A stretch of 56,867 bases of DNA from Bacteroidales bacterium (GCA_014860585.1 JACZJL010000112.1:1-56867); one strand, 5' to 3'. Shown: positions 22,837 to 32,173, numbered from the stretch's first letter. Made by a program: numbers and translations. The notes: generated from the letters alone by a model not told the origin.

Positions 22837-23358
22837 ATGGATGTTTTCATCGAAATCCTACCATACACACTTCCGCTTTTAATTGTTTCCGGTACTGTCC
22901 TGATTGTTATTCGCTTGTTTTTCAAGCAGGAAAAGGATCGGTCGGTCAGCTTACAAAAAGCTGAAGCTCTAAAAACCATCCTGCCACTGCGGCTTCAGGC
23001 GTATGAACGGATTATCCTCTTTCTGGAACGGACGGAACCATCGCAGGTTATATCGCGACTCCTGCCTCATCATATAACAGCCAGGGAGTTGCAACATGAA
23101 GGTATTTTATCCATCCGTCAGGAATTTGAACATAACTTTACCCAGCAGTTATATATTTCGGAAAATGCCTGGGAAGCGGTGAAACTGGCTAAGGAGTCCG
23201 CCATTCACCTGATCAATAAGTCGTTTGCTGATTTAAAAGAAAATGCCACTGCCGGAGATATGGCTATGCATATTCTTCAACAGGAGAATTCGGTTGCATC
23301 AAAAAATATCGAAATGGCTATCCGACAGATTAAGGTTGAAGTTCAGGATTTATTCTGA
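22837..23358 (+). CDS. Conserved Bacteroidota membrane-anchored protein (DUF7935-like)
   Basis: 173 residues. One membrane helix at the start (YTLPLLIVSGTVLIVIRLFF, about 9-28) is followed by a soluble cytoplasmic helical region. The sequence KTILPLRLQAYERIILFLERTEPSQVISRLL is characteristic of a small Bacteroidota family that I believe is DUF7935. No function is known. The start is ATG 22837 (see the promoter). The last 16 bases overlap the 3' end of the convergent thioesterase gene. Confidence 0.75.
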   Translation: MDVFIEILPYTLPLLIVSGTVLIVIRLFFKQEKDRSVSLQKAEALKTILPLRLQAYERIILFLERTEPSQVISRLLPHHITARELQHEGILSIRQEFEHNFTQQLYISENAWEAVKLAKESAIHLINKSFADLKENATAGDMAMHILQQENSVASKNIEMAIRQIKVEVQDLF

Positions 23359-23843
23359 AACTCCAATCCTGGGTATTTTTTTTCCATTCCTTCATAACGA
23401 GGCAGGCGCAATCCTTCAATGGTTTTTGACACGAGGTTGCATTTCCCTGTTGCAATAAGTTTTCCTTCTTTGTTTTCTAGTTTTAAACCGACATTAATCA
23501 TCGTGTTACCTTCTCTCAGGATATGTGCCGTGACTGCAACGGTTTCACCCGCATTCACTCCTTCAAGATAGTCAAGGTAAAAGTTTACCGCGACATAAAG
23601 TTTGTCTTTTCCCAGGCTGTAAACCGCTACTCCGAGCGTATCGTCCATCATGGTGGCAAACACTCCTCCCTGCATAGTGCCAAGCGGATTGGTCATTTCT
23701 TCCCTTACAATATATTCAATGGTAGCTTTTCCCAATTCAATAGTGATGAGTTTTCCATTAAGCCACCTTCCGATAGGAGATGGGGAGTTGTTGAGGTGCT
23801 TTCCGACGAGTGTTTTCAAAAATTCAAGAATTGAATTTGCCAT
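23343..23843 (-). CDS. PaaI-family hotdog thioesterase
   Basis: 166 residues from ATG 23843; the frame extends further upstream but only through repeat DNA. Single hotdog domain with the PaaI/4HBT-like active region NPLGTMQGGVFATMMDDTLGVAV. Here the 'GxxHGG' motif reads GTMQGG and the catalytic Asp is in the following helix (MMDD). Such enzymes hydrolyse acyl- or aryl-CoA thioesters in the cytoplasm. The acyl-CoA ligase gene lies upstream on the same strand with 162 bases between, so the pair may recycle CoA esters together. The 3' end overlaps the convergent 22837 gene by 16 bases. Confidence 0.82.
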   Translation of the reverse strand: MANSILEFLKTLVGKHLNNSPSPIGRWLNGKLITIELGKATIEYIVREEMTNPLGTMQGGVFATMMDDTLGVAVYSLGKDKLYVAVNFYLDYLEGVNAGETVAVTAHILREGNTMINVGLKLENKEGKLIATGKCNLVSKTIEGLRLPRYEGMEKKYPGLEFQNKS

Positions 23844-23880
23844 GTTGAGTTGGATTAAATGAATATGGAAAATTTTGTAG

Positions 23881-23984
23881 CTGTAGAGACAAGGCATGCC
23901 TTGTCTCTACAGCATGCCTTGTCTCTACAGCATGCCTTGTCTCTACAGCATGCCTTGTCTCTACAGCATGCCATGTCTCTACAG
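23881..23984. repeat. 32-bp perfect palindrome expanding into five 18-bp tandem repeats
   Basis: CTGTAGAGACAAGG (23881-23894) forms, with the first repeat unit, a perfect 32-bp palindrome (23881-23912) centred on CATG. The 18-bp unit CATGCCTTGTCTCTACAG is then repeated at 23895, 23913, 23931, 23949 and 23967. The fifth unit has one change (CCTTG to CCATG). It lies between the ligase stop and the thioesterase start. GTAGAGAC...GTCTCTAC palindromes are known dispersed elements in several bacterial groups. Confidence 0.93.
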
Positions 23985-24005
23985 CATGAAAATAAATTAT
24001 CCGGA

Positions 24006-25802
24006 TTATTGACTGCCATTCCCGTTTTTCTGATAATTATAAATAAGCTTCAATAGATGATCATATTTTTTGTAAATCATGGAGCGTCTCAACTTAAGTG
24101 TTGGAGACAATTCGCCTGATTGTGGCGACCATTCTTCGCAAACGAGTTTGAAACGTTTAATTCGTTCATGTTCACTCAGGGTAATATTAGTCACATCAAC
24201 TTCTTTCTGGTATTTGGCAATGACGGCAGGATTCTTCACCAATTCTTCGTTATCCCTGAAATGAACCTTGTGCTTTGAAGCCCAGAAGTGAAGATGGTTA
24301 AAGTTGGGAGAGATCAGTGCACTGGCAAATTTTTCATTGACTCCGACTACCATAATCTGCTCTATAAAAATGGATTCTTTGAATTTATTTTCGATCAATT
24401 GAGGTGCAATGTATTTACCTGAGGATAATTTAAAAATCTCCTTTTTACGGTCGGTAATTTTCAGGAATTTGCCCTCTTCAAGATATCCAATATCGCCTGT
24501 ATGAAACCACCCGTCCTTATCAATTACTTCGGCAGTGTATTCCGGGTCTTTATAATAACCAAGCATCAGGTTTGGACCTTTAACCATGATTTCGCCATCT
24601 TCAGCAAACTTCAGTTCCACCCCTTCGAGTATGGGGCCTACAGTGCCGAATTTAATTTTTGGCCAAAAGGGATAACCCACGGCAATCACGGGCGAGGTTT
24701 CAGTTAGGCCATAACCCTCCACAACTCTCATTTTGGCAGCCCAGAAAACCCTCGAGAGCCTTGGTTGCAATGCAGCTCCTCCAGAAATAATTACTCCGAT
24801 TTTTCCGCCAAGAGCTTCCCTCCATTTACTGAAAACCAGTTTGTCGGCAATTTTTAGCTTAAACTCATATATTGCGCCATTTTGCCCGTTAAGCTCATAC
24901 CTGAGGCCAAGTTTTAATGCCCAGTTAAAAATCGCTTTTTTTACCGGAGATAAGTCTTTTCCTTTGGCCACGATTTTGTCATACACTTTCTCGAGCATCC
25001 TCGGAACAGTTGAGAACCCATTAGCACTTAGCTCCTTGATGTTGGCGGCAATCGTACCCATATTTTCAGCATAATAAATACTGATGCCAAGGAACTGGTA
25101 ATGGTAGTTCAGCATCCGTTCGTAAATGTGGCATAGCGGCAAAAAGCTCAATACCTTGTGTTCATGATTCAGTGGCTGAACTTTTGATGTGGCGATAAAA
25201 TTTGTAACCAGGTTCTTATGCGACAACATCACACCTTTAGATGTGCCGGTAGTCCCCGACGTATAGATTATTGTAGCCAGGTCATCTGGCCTGATAGAGG
25301 CTTTGATGCTGTCGAACTGCTCTTTAAGTCTGTCATGGTTGGTTTCGCCCAGTTCGATAATTTCAATCCAGTTAGGAACACCCTCAACTTCGTTGAATGT
25401 AAAAACATGCTTAATCGTATCAATGCCCCTGATGATATCTTCCAACTTGGTATAGAGCGACTTATCTGAAATGATCAGGGCGTTTGCATCGGAATGGGTA
25501 AGAATATGTTTATATTCCTCGAGGCTGATGGTTGGATAAATGGGTACGTGAACAATTCCCGTCTGAAGCATACCCATATCGGCAAAATTCCACTCAGGCC
25601 GGTTATTGGTAACCGTAGCTATTTTGTCACCTTTCTTAAAGCCAAGGGCAAGCAAACCAATCCCAAAATAATTGGAAATTTTGATGTAATCATTGGTGCT
25701 GTATTTCACCCATTCGCCGTTCTTTTTGCCGGCAAGTGCATCCTCTTTCGGAAATTTGGAGGAATAGTGATCGAGCAAATCAAAAATTCTTGTGACTTCC
25801 AT
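24006..25802 (-). CDS. Long-chain acyl-CoA synthetase (AMP-binding family)
   Basis: 598 residues, ANL superfamily, FadD/FAA type. It activates fatty acids to acyl-AMP and then acyl-CoA at the inner membrane. Motifs in order: P-loop TIIYTSGTTGTSKGV near residue 180, GYGLTETSP (A5) near 360, DGWFHTGDIGY with the ribose-binding Asp near 440, and ITDRKKEIFKLSSGKYIAP with the hinge near 460. Length is normal for the long-chain group. The substrate range is not deducible. It precedes the thioesterase gene on the same strand, separated by the tandem repeat. Confidence 0.9.
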   Translation of the reverse strand: MEVTRIFDLLDHYSSKFPKEDALAGKKNGEWVKYSTNDYIKISNYFGIGLLALGFKKGDKIATVTNNRPEWNFADMGMLQTGIVHVPIYPTISLEEYKHILTHSDANALIISDKSLYTKLEDIIRGIDTIKHVFTFNEVEGVPNWIEIIELGETNHDRLKEQFDSIKASIRPDDLATIIYTSGTTGTSKGVMLSHKNLVTNFIATSKVQPLNHEHKVLSFLPLCHIYERMLNYHYQFLGISIYYAENMGTIAANIKELSANGFSTVPRMLEKVYDKIVAKGKDLSPVKKAIFNWALKLGLRYELNGQNGAIYEFKLKIADKLVFSKWREALGGKIGVIISGGAALQPRLSRVFWAAKMRVVEGYGLTETSPVIAVGYPFWPKIKFGTVGPILEGVELKFAEDGEIMVKGPNLMLGYYKDPEYTAEVIDKDGWFHTGDIGYLEEGKFLKITDRKKEIFKLSSGKYIAPQLIENKFKESIFIEQIMVVGVNEKFASALISPNFNHLHFWASKHKVHFRDNEELVKNPAVIAKYQKEVDVTNITLSEHERIKRFKLVCEEWSPQSGELSPTLKLRRSMIYKKYDHLLKLIYNYQKNGNGSQ

Positions 25803-26029
25803 GTTGATTATTTTTTGTTGTACAAAAATAATTTTATTTCACTCCTTTTTATGTTTCTTTCAAAATTTAAGATTTAACTGATCCGGTAAAAATATCAAAC
25901 CTCCACTAAATAAAGGTATGACAAAGTAAGTTGTTAAATGTTAAAAATAACTAATCGACAATCTTTTACTTTAGTTTTAGTTTGATTTGCAATATTTTTT
26001 ACTTGTAAGGCAGATACATTATACTCGTT

Positions 26030-27544
26030 TTGATAGTTTGTAATCTCATCAGGGACGGTTTCTTCCGGTTTAAATTTCTCCAGAAATTAATCATCGCTGC
26101 TTTAATTATGCTGGCCGATGGCTCATCTAGGCTTACTGCACAGGTAAATTACGGGCTTTCGGTAAGTAATTTTGGCGGCATAAATGCAGTGCAACTGAAC
26201 CCAACAGCCCCTGTAAATTCTAAAGTTTTTCTCGACTTCAACTTCTTCGCCTCAGGCTTTTCGGTTTCCAATAATTTCGCCTTCATTCATAAGGACGATG
26301 TAAACCTGCGGGGCATGATAATGAATAACCCAGTCTTTCCATCATCAGAAACCCGGGGGGAAGGAATTGATTATACAACGGATATTGAAGTGGTTAATGC
26401 TTTCATCCGGACTGAATTGAATGGTCCGTCGTTTTCAATGTCTTTTGGAAATCAATCTGCCGGGTTTTTCTCCCGTGTTGTCCTTGCGAATTCAGTCCGG
26501 AGATTGCCGGTTGATATTGCAGTTTTAATGTTTGAAGGGCTTGATTATGAACCGCTTCAAGACACAGCAATTACCGGGGATGATTTTTACGCCGGGGCGA
26601 TGGGCTGGGCAGAGTTCGGACTTAATTATGCCGTGGTTTTCAAACAGGATTTTTTAAGCAACTGGTCTGCAGGCGCCAACGTTCGGCGACTAATTGGTCA
26701 CTCAGGTACTTATTTGAGCGCACGGAATGTTGATTTCACTTTAGGCGCCGATAGAAATTTGGATATCAGGAATCTGGATGCAGGATATGGCTTTGCAGTG
26801 CCAGTCGATTATAATACCAATGAATATCCCGGGCCTGATCCCCTTTTCAAGGGACGTGGAGTGGCAATGGACATTGGTATAAGTTACCGGAGGAATCGTG
26901 AGATGAAATTGTTGTCCGACCCGGCTAAGTATTGCCAATACAGTTATCAGCCTTATCTTTATAAAATCGGTATTTCGTTGCTCGACATAGGGAGTATTTC
27001 CTTTAAAAACCAGGCACAGGAACATGATTTTGATAATGTTTCTGCAAATTGGCAACGCGTTGACACCACCGATTTCAATAGCCTGAATGAGTTTACTCAA
27101 CAGTTGAGCAATGTTTTCTACGGTAACCCCGAAACTTCACTGGTCGGGATGGACAATATGAGAATAAACCTTTCCACTGCATTGAGCCTGCAGGCCGACT
27201 ATCAATACTACCCCGACTGGTACCTTACTGGTGTTTTGGTATTACCTGTCAAAACAGGTAATTATCAGGTACATCGGCCTGCCCATGCCTATTTAGGTTT
27301 AAGATATGAAACCGATCGCTATGAAGTAAATTTGCCCGTTTCCTTTTACAACTTTGAGAAACTTCGGGTTGGGCTTTATGGACGATACAGCTATTTTAGT
27401 ATTGGAACAGATAATCTCGCATCATTTTTTGCTGCAAACGATCTTTACGCGCTGGATTTCTATTTTTCAATAAAATTTCATTTGCAAAAAGGATATTGCA
27501 ACAGTTATAAATCAACAAAAGATTGCAGAAATCTTTCTTTTTAG
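26030..27544 (+). CDS. DUF5723 outer-membrane protein
   Basis: About 504 residues. Signal peptide FLQKLIIAALIMLADGSSRLTAQ, then NYGLSVSNFGGINAVQLNPTAPVNSKVFLDFNFFASGFSVSNNF, the typical opening of DUF5723 beta-barrel proteins of Bacteroidota. Many later segments alternate polar and hydrophobic residues as in transmembrane strands, and the protein ends near YALDFYFSIKFHLQKG. Function unknown, location predicted outer membrane. The start is uncertain: an in-frame stop lies at 26006 and the only plausible start that keeps the signal peptide is TTG 26030. Confidence 0.75.
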   Translation: MIVCNLIRDGFFRFKFLQKLIIAALIMLADGSSRLTAQVNYGLSVSNFGGINAVQLNPTAPVNSKVFLDFNFFASGFSVSNNFAFIHKDDVNLRGMIMNNPVFPSSETRGEGIDYTTDIEVVNAFIRTELNGPSFSMSFGNQSAGFFSRVVLANSVRRLPVDIAVLMFEGLDYEPLQDTAITGDDFYAGAMGWAEFGLNYAVVFKQDFLSNWSAGANVRRLIGHSGTYLSARNVDFTLGADRNLDIRNLDAGYGFAVPVDYNTNEYPGPDPLFKGRGVAMDIGISYRRNREMKLLSDPAKYCQYSYQPYLYKIGISLLDIGSISFKNQAQEHDFDNVSANWQRVDTTDFNSLNEFTQQLSNVFYGNPETSLVGMDNMRINLSTALSLQADYQYYPDWYLTGVLVLPVKTGNYQVHRPAHAYLGLRYETDRYEVNLPVSFYNFEKLRVGLYGRYSYFSIGTDNLASFFAANDLYALDFYFSIKFHLQKGYCNSYKSTKDCRNLSF

Positions 27545-27577
27545 AAGGTTTTGGCAGTTTTTTTTAGTTTGAAAGCA

Positions 27578-27606
27578 ATGATCAAAATCAAAAAATATTA
27601 TTTTTG
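27578..27606 (+). promoter_or_regulatory. Bacteroidota-type promoter of tRNA-His
   Basis: TTTG (27578-27581), 17-bp spacer, TATTTTTG (27599-27606). It lies about 95 bases before the tRNA, so the precursor would carry a 5' leader removed by RNase P. Confidence 0.6.
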
Positions 27607-27699
27607 CAGCCCGTTCTTTCACTGAAATTTTGAATTAGCGACCTAAAAGCGACCTGATTTACACTCATGGTTAGGTTTTATTGTCAGAGAAAAATACAT

Positions 27700-27774
27700 G
27701 GTGCATGTAGCTCAGCTGGTTAGAGCATCGGATTGTGGTTCCGAGGGTCGTGGGTTCAAGTCCCATCTTGCACC
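27700..27774 (+). tRNA. tRNA-His (anticodon GUG)
   Basis: Acceptor GTGCATG (27701-27707) pairs with CTTGCAC (27767-27773), with one T-T mismatch. The extra G at -1 (27700) faces discriminator C27774, the histidine identity pair. The anticodon loop TTGTGGT shows GTG between TCGGA and TCCGA, and the T arm is GTGGGTTCAAGTCCCAT. CCA is not encoded. Confidence 0.93.
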
Positions 27775-27776
27775 CT

Positions 27777-27804
27777 AAGCCCCGGTTTTCGGGGCTTTTT
27801 TTTT
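27777..27804 (+). terminator. Intrinsic terminator after tRNA-His
   Basis: AAGCCCCG (27777-27784) pairs with CGGGGCTT (27790-27797) and continues into a nine-base T tract to 27804. Confidence 0.88.
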
Positions 27805-27867
27805 GACTTTGAGTTGTCTGAATAACTATGTTGGCAAGGATTCTAAGGTTGTGAGGAGTTGAAGGGT

Positions 27868-28881
27868 TTATTTCTTTTGTTCTTCCGGGAAACTTAGCGT
27901 GTAAAGGAGTGCTTCCAATTGACGAACAAGATGTTTTTTCTCCTGGTTTGGATTGTAAACATATCCATCAAGAGTTATTACCCTGTTTTTACGGGGGTCA
28001 ACCAAGGTGTAACTTATAAATGGGCCTCCCATAAAATCCCCTTCAAGATCCCATAGCCCGCGCATTTCGACAGCAAAATGGCCATTAAAATCAATGCGCC
28101 TGGTTACCGGAGGTTCGAATGTTGAAATTTTCATGTATGATCCATCAACAGGACCTGGAACATGATTCATCGTGAAATCGTTCCGCCGGCTGATAATTTG
28201 TTCGGGATCGAAGGCGATGGTGTCGGTGTAGGGATAGAAGTAGATGAGGATGCCCTGGCCGAACTGTTGCGCTTCGCGGCGAAGCCAGATGAAATCTTCA
28301 GTTTCGGATGCAACGAAGAAACTTTGGGGTATAAGGATGTCAATGCCAAATTTATTCAATAGATGGTTTTTGATTTTCATGTCAGGGATTGTCCCGTAGG
28401 CCAGAGCTGCACGGGTACGTTCATTGGCATTGAATAACTCGATGAAGGCCTCTTTGTGTTGTTCAAATTCATTTAAAAAGGTTTGTTCATCGGCGACAGT
28501 CATCTTAATCACCCGTTGTGGTTTAGCCCAGAAATCTGCATAGGTTTCAATCACCGGTTGAGCGAATGATGGGTTGATATCGACGATAAAGATGTTGTGG
28601 TGGGTCTTAAACATCTGTGAAAAGTTAGGCTCAGGAATATGAGCAATATCATAAGTCTTTTCCGGTTGTGGTAAACCCTCTAAAATTTGACCGAAAAATC
28701 CGCTGATTTCGGATCCGGTGTTACCTTTCCATGTAGCCTCGCTGTTCGTAACTACAAGTAATTCGTTGGTTTTTCCGGTTGATGGCTTCAAACCTGATCG
28801 ATCTGCATCACAACCTGTAACGAGCAATGAAAAAAATATTAAAATAAAAGTTGGGTAGGAAACATTTAATAATTTGTCCAT
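27868..28881 (-). CDS. DUF4837 lipoprotein
   Basis: 337 residues. Lipoprotein signal peptide PTFILIFFSLLVTGC with the lipidated Cys at about residue 24. The mature start KTNELLVVTNSEATWKGNTG and later blocks FKTHHNIFIVDI, DIPxSFxxA-like LIPQSFFVASETEDFIWLRRE and TFEPPVTRRIDFNGHFAVEMRGLWDLEGDFMGGPFISY are characteristic of DUF4837, a family found in Bacteroidota and of unknown function. It starts 30 bases after the stop of the lytic transglycosylase gene on the same strand, so the two probably form a transcription unit and a cell-wall role is possible. Confidence 0.88.
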   Translation of the reverse strand: MDKLLNVSYPTFILIFFSLLVTGCDADRSGLKPSTGKTNELLVVTNSEATWKGNTGSEISGFFGQILEGLPQPEKTYDIAHIPEPNFSQMFKTHHNIFIVDINPSFAQPVIETYADFWAKPQRVIKMTVADEQTFLNEFEQHKEAFIELFNANERTRAALAYGTIPDMKIKNHLLNKFGIDILIPQSFFVASETEDFIWLRREAQQFGQGILIYFYPYTDTIAFDPEQIISRRNDFTMNHVPGPVDGSYMKISTFEPPVTRRIDFNGHFAVEMRGLWDLEGDFMGGPFISYTLVDPRKNRVITLDGYVYNPNQEKKHLVRQLEALLYTLSFPEEQKK

Positions 28882-28911
28882 AGATGAATGTTTTTGGAAA
28901 CCGGATTACTT

Positions 28912-30822
28912 TCAACCTGTGATGCTAACCTTTATTTTCTGACCCACCTTGAGGGATTGAGCATTTTTGATATTGTTGAGTCGTTTCAAATCTTCAACGG
29001 TTACCCCATTGTACTTTTTTGCAATGTCCCATAAGGTGTCGCCTGGTTTTACTACATAATAGATAAATTCAGTATCAGCAACAGATGATTTCTGAGCATT
29101 ACCTGAAGAAGCTAAAGTCGTGGCAGCGTTAGAGTAAACAATCAATTTTTGTTTTGGGTAAATTGTATTGGATTTGAGATTGTTCCATTGCTTTAGATTA
29201 CTCACCGAGCAACGGTATTTTGCAGCGATCGATCCAAGATTTTCACCACTTCTGACGGTATGTGTAGTCTGTTCTCCGGATTTGCCTGATCCAGATGCTG
29301 CTGTGGTTACATTTTTTCCTGATGTATTTGGTTGTACTAAAAGTTTCTGACCGGGATGAATGGTTGTGGAACGCAGATTGTTCCATGATTGAAGGCTGGA
29401 TACTGAAGTTTTATATTTTCTAGCGATGCTGCCAAGTGATTCACCACTTTTTACAACATGCACCTCTCTTTTCTGCATTTCTTCAACTTGTGCAAGGAGT
29501 TTCTCTTTATCCAATCCCTGTTGGGTTTTATGGCTGTAAATTTCTTGCTCTTTCGAGACAAAATAGCCGGTCAGGCTGCGTGGTAAACGAAGTACATATT
29601 TATTATCGGGACTGGCAGGAATTAATCCTTCTTTGAAAGAGGGATTTAAGTATTGTAAATCCTGCGGAGAAATACTTAGAATCTCGGAAATCTGATCAAA
29701 TGAAAGGACATCGTGCACATGCACAGTGTCGATGGCATTGTAGAGAATTCCCGGATGAACGGGATATAAATTGTGATCGGCAGCATAGTTCATCAGGTAG
29801 GCTACAGAAATAAACGCCGGGACATATCCCCGTGTTTCAGCCGGCAGGTATGGCCAGATTGCCCAATAATTTTTTACTCCACCGGCGCGCCGGATGGCCT
29901 TATTCACATTGCCTCCTCCAGAATTGTAAGCAGCAAGAACAAGCCACCAGTCCTGGTAAATATCGTAAAGGTCCTGCATGTGCTGACAAGCGGCAATGGT
30001 TGATTTATAGGGATCAAAGCGGTCGTCAACGTAAGAGTTTGATTCAAGTCCGTACATTTTTCCGGTTCTGTACATAAACTGCCATAATCCTTTTGCTCCT
30101 GCGTGAGAACCTGCAGTTGGTATCAGCGCCGATTCAACAACTGCAAGGTATTTCAACTCAAGTGGCATATTATATTGATCCAGAATTTCTTCGAACATCG
30201 GAAAATATACCTCTGCCAATCCAAGAATGCGTGATGTTAAACCACGTTTTCTTACCGTGTAAAGTTCGATAAAACTTTTTACAGTTTTGTTATAGGTCAA
30301 TTCGAGCGGTGTTGTCCGGTTTAACTTCTCTATCCTTGCAGCATAAACCGAATCAGAAAAAATGGGAACATAATCTTCGGCGTAATTAAAAACATTGAGT
30401 GTATCGCGGTTAAAAAGTAATTCATTGTCATTGAAAAACTTCAGATTAACCAGATTATCCAACATGTATAAACTACGGGACTCATTGACAAGTTCCTCTG
30501 CAATCCTGCTGTCATTCATGCGATATTTCGAGAACATCGCAACGGTGTCATCAAAATCAAATGATTCAGGCAAATAGGTAGTGTCCGTTTCCGGTTCATC
30601 CGGGTTGTATGATTCATATTGAATAAAATCTTCTTCGCTAAATAGATTGGATTGACTTTCCAAATCTTTATTGTGCCTGAAGAATCGGTTTTTTTCTCTG
30701 GTCTCATCTTTTGCAACCGTTTCGGAAGATGTGCGGGAGGAACGGAAAATTGAACAACCTTGTAATGCAAAAAGGGTAAATATAATGGAGGTAAGAACAA
30801 GGGTTTTGATTCGAATGGTCAT
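28912..30822 (-). CDS. mltD: MltD-like membrane-bound lytic transglycosylase with three LysM domains
   Basis: 636 residues, peptidoglycan-cleaving lipoprotein. Lipobox ALQGC places the lipidated Cys at residue 23. The SLT domain (about 205-345) contains the catalytic Glu230 in AVVESALIPTAGSHAGAKGLWQFM, followed by YNSGGGNVNKAI. Three LysM peptidoglycan-binding modules follow at about 455-500, 525-570 and 590-634, each starting VVKSGESL, TVRSGENL or VVKPGDTL. Ser/Thr-rich linkers separate them. Length and order match MltD of Bacteroidota. It heads a unit with the DUF4837 gene. Confidence 0.92.
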   Translation of the reverse strand: MTIRIKTLVLTSIIFTLFALQGCSIFRSSRTSSETVAKDETREKNRFFRHNKDLESQSNLFSEEDFIQYESYNPDEPETDTTYLPESFDFDDTVAMFSKYRMNDSRIAEELVNESRSLYMLDNLVNLKFFNDNELLFNRDTLNVFNYAEDYVPIFSDSVYAARIEKLNRTTPLELTYNKTVKSFIELYTVRKRGLTSRILGLAEVYFPMFEEILDQYNMPLELKYLAVVESALIPTAGSHAGAKGLWQFMYRTGKMYGLESNSYVDDRFDPYKSTIAACQHMQDLYDIYQDWWLVLAAYNSGGGNVNKAIRRAGGVKNYWAIWPYLPAETRGYVPAFISVAYLMNYAADHNLYPVHPGILYNAIDTVHVHDVLSFDQISEILSISPQDLQYLNPSFKEGLIPASPDNKYVLRLPRSLTGYFVSKEQEIYSHKTQQGLDKEKLLAQVEEMQKREVHVVKSGESLGSIARKYKTSVSSLQSWNNLRSTTIHPGQKLLVQPNTSGKNVTTAASGSGKSGEQTTHTVRSGENLGSIAAKYRCSVSNLKQWNNLKSNTIYPKQKLIVYSNAATTLASSGNAQKSSVADTEFIYYVVKPGDTLWDIAKKYNGVTVEDLKRLNNIKNAQSLKVGQKIKVSITG

Positions 30823-30876
30823 CAGCGCAATAATTTTTAAAATAAACGACTAAAACGAAATTTATTTTTAATGCTG

Positions 30877-30884
30877 CAAATTTA
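30877..30884 (-). promoter_or_regulatory. Possible -7 box for mltD
   Basis: On the minus strand TAAATTTG (complement CAAATTTA), 54 bases before ATG 30822. No -33 partner seen. Confidence 0.35.
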
Positions 30885-30996
30885 ATCAGAATAATGATAC
30901 CACTATGGATTCATGAAAGGTATAAAATGGGAATTAAAAACAGTAAGTACATTCGGTATGTGGTGAAAAGTAATTGAAAAGAACCGTAATCGTCAT

Positions 30997-31602
30997 TCAA
31001 TGACCAAGGTAATTGTTGAGAAGTTTTTTCAATTGAGCGTAATTATTTGTAACTGGTAATTCCGGGTAGTCGTCAATCACATTTTGTGGAGGTCGAAACA
31101 GGATTCCCACTTCAGCCTGTTTGAGCATGCTTATGTCGTTGTATGAATCTCCGAAAGCTATCACTTTGTATTCAAGACTTTGCAGTGCCTGGACTGTTTT
31201 TCTTTTTGGATCTTTTTGCCTGAGATTGTAACCAATAATATTATCTTTCTCATCGATAATCAGATTGTGACAAAACAAGGTAGGTCTCTCCAACTGTTTC
31301 ATCAATGGATCGGCAAACTGACGGAAAGTATCTGAGACGATAATTAACTGAGTGATCTCTTTAAGCCAGTGGATAAAGTCAAGCGCTCCGTCAAGCGGTT
31401 TGATGGTTGCGATGACATTTTGGATGTCTTTGAGTTTCAGGCCGTGATCCGCCAGGATTTTAATCCTTTGGTTCATCAGCACATCGTAGTCACTGATGTC
31501 GCGGGTGGTAAGTCGCAGTTCAGGTATCCCTGTTTTTTCGGCAACATTAATCCAAACTTCCGGAACGAACACTCCTTCAAGGTCAGAACAGATTACGTAC
31601 AT
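30997..31602 (-). CDS. thrH: Phosphoserine phosphatase / phosphoserine:homoserine phosphotransferase ThrH
   Basis: 201 residues, HAD superfamily, cytoplasmic. The start CSDLEGVFVPEVWINVAEKTGI, the block TTRDISDYDVLMNQRIKIL, NLRQKDPKR and the end segment FGDSYNDISMLKQAEVGILF match ThrH nearly word for word. The catalytic Asp is in DLEG, the family's variant of DxDx. The Ser/Thr motif is IIVSDT, Lys is in QKDPKRKTV, and the metal-binding Asp is in GDSYND. Length is the same as the Pseudomonas enzyme (about 205). It dephosphorylates phosphoserine or passes the phosphate to homoserine, touching serine and threonine synthesis. It follows flavodoxin on the same strand with a gap of 70 bases. Confidence 0.92.
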   Translation of the reverse strand: MYVICSDLEGVFVPEVWINVAEKTGIPELRLTTRDISDYDVLMNQRIKILADHGLKLKDIQNVIATIKPLDGALDFIHWLKEITQLIIVSDTFRQFADPLMKQLERPTLFCHNLIIDEKDNIIGYNLRQKDPKRKTVQALQSLEYKVIAFGDSYNDISMLKQAEVGILFRPPQNVIDDYPELPVTNNYAQLKKLLNNYLGH

Positions 31603-31672
31603 CGGAATAATTTTTTGTTACATGAATGGATTTGCAAAAAAAGGAAAGTTTTGACAACCCGGTCACAAAAAA

Positions 31673-32173
31673 CTATTTGAATTCCTTTTTAAGCATTTCT
31701 ACCCATTTCTTAACGCGCTCGTCAGTAAGCTTTGATTGGTTATCTTCATCTATCACGAGCCCGACAAATTTACCATCCTTCACGGCTTCCGATTCGTCAA
31801 ATTCATAACCCTCTGTTGGCCATGCTCCAACAACTTTGGATTTATCAGCGATCTGATTGTACAGCACACCGATTCCATCGGCAAAACTATCAGGAAAATT
31901 CTCCTGGTCGCCCAAACCGAACAATGCAATTTTTTTATTTCTCAGATCAGTCTGTTGAACCATTTCCATAAAATCTTCCCAGTCGTCCTGCATTCCGCCA
32001 ATATCCCAGGTGGAGGTGCCAAAAATGAGGTATGGGAATTTGTCCAGATCAGTTTTTGAGGCATCCGCAACATCTAAAGTGATGGCATCGTTGCCAAATG
32101 CTTGTGCAAGCAATACTGCAACCTTTTCGGTGTGTCCGGTTGAGGAGCCGTAGAAAATTCCAATTTTTGCCAT
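31673..32173 (-). CDS. fldA: Flavodoxin, long-chain type
   Basis: 166 residues, FMN-binding electron carrier in the cytoplasm. The phosphate-binding loop is GIFYGSSTGHTEKVA (residues 4-18). The first FMN-flanking loop has Trp in GTSTWDIGGMQDDWEDF and the second is GLGDQENFPDSFADG, with a Tyr in the usual place replaced around this loop by Phe. Later PTEGYEFDESEAVKDGKFVGLVID is the long-chain insertion with typical FldA wording. It can replace ferredoxin under iron limitation. thrH follows on the same strand. Confidence 0.92.
   Translation of the reverse strand: MAKIGIFYGSSTGHTEKVAVLLAQAFGNDAITLDVADASKTDLDKFPYLIFGTSTWDIGGMQDDWEDFMEMVQQTDLRNKKIALFGLGDQENFPDSFADGIGVLYNQIADKSKVVGAWPTEGYEFDESEAVKDGKFVGLVIDEDNQSKLTDERVKKWVEMLKKEFK

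Noticed and set aside
23881-23984. Possible CRISPR array
   Set aside because: Repeats are directly contiguous with no spacers, the unit is 18 bp, and no cas gene is near.
23859-24056. 65-codon frame with HALSLQ repeats
   Set aside because: It merely translates the 18-bp tandem DNA repeat; no start signal or homology.
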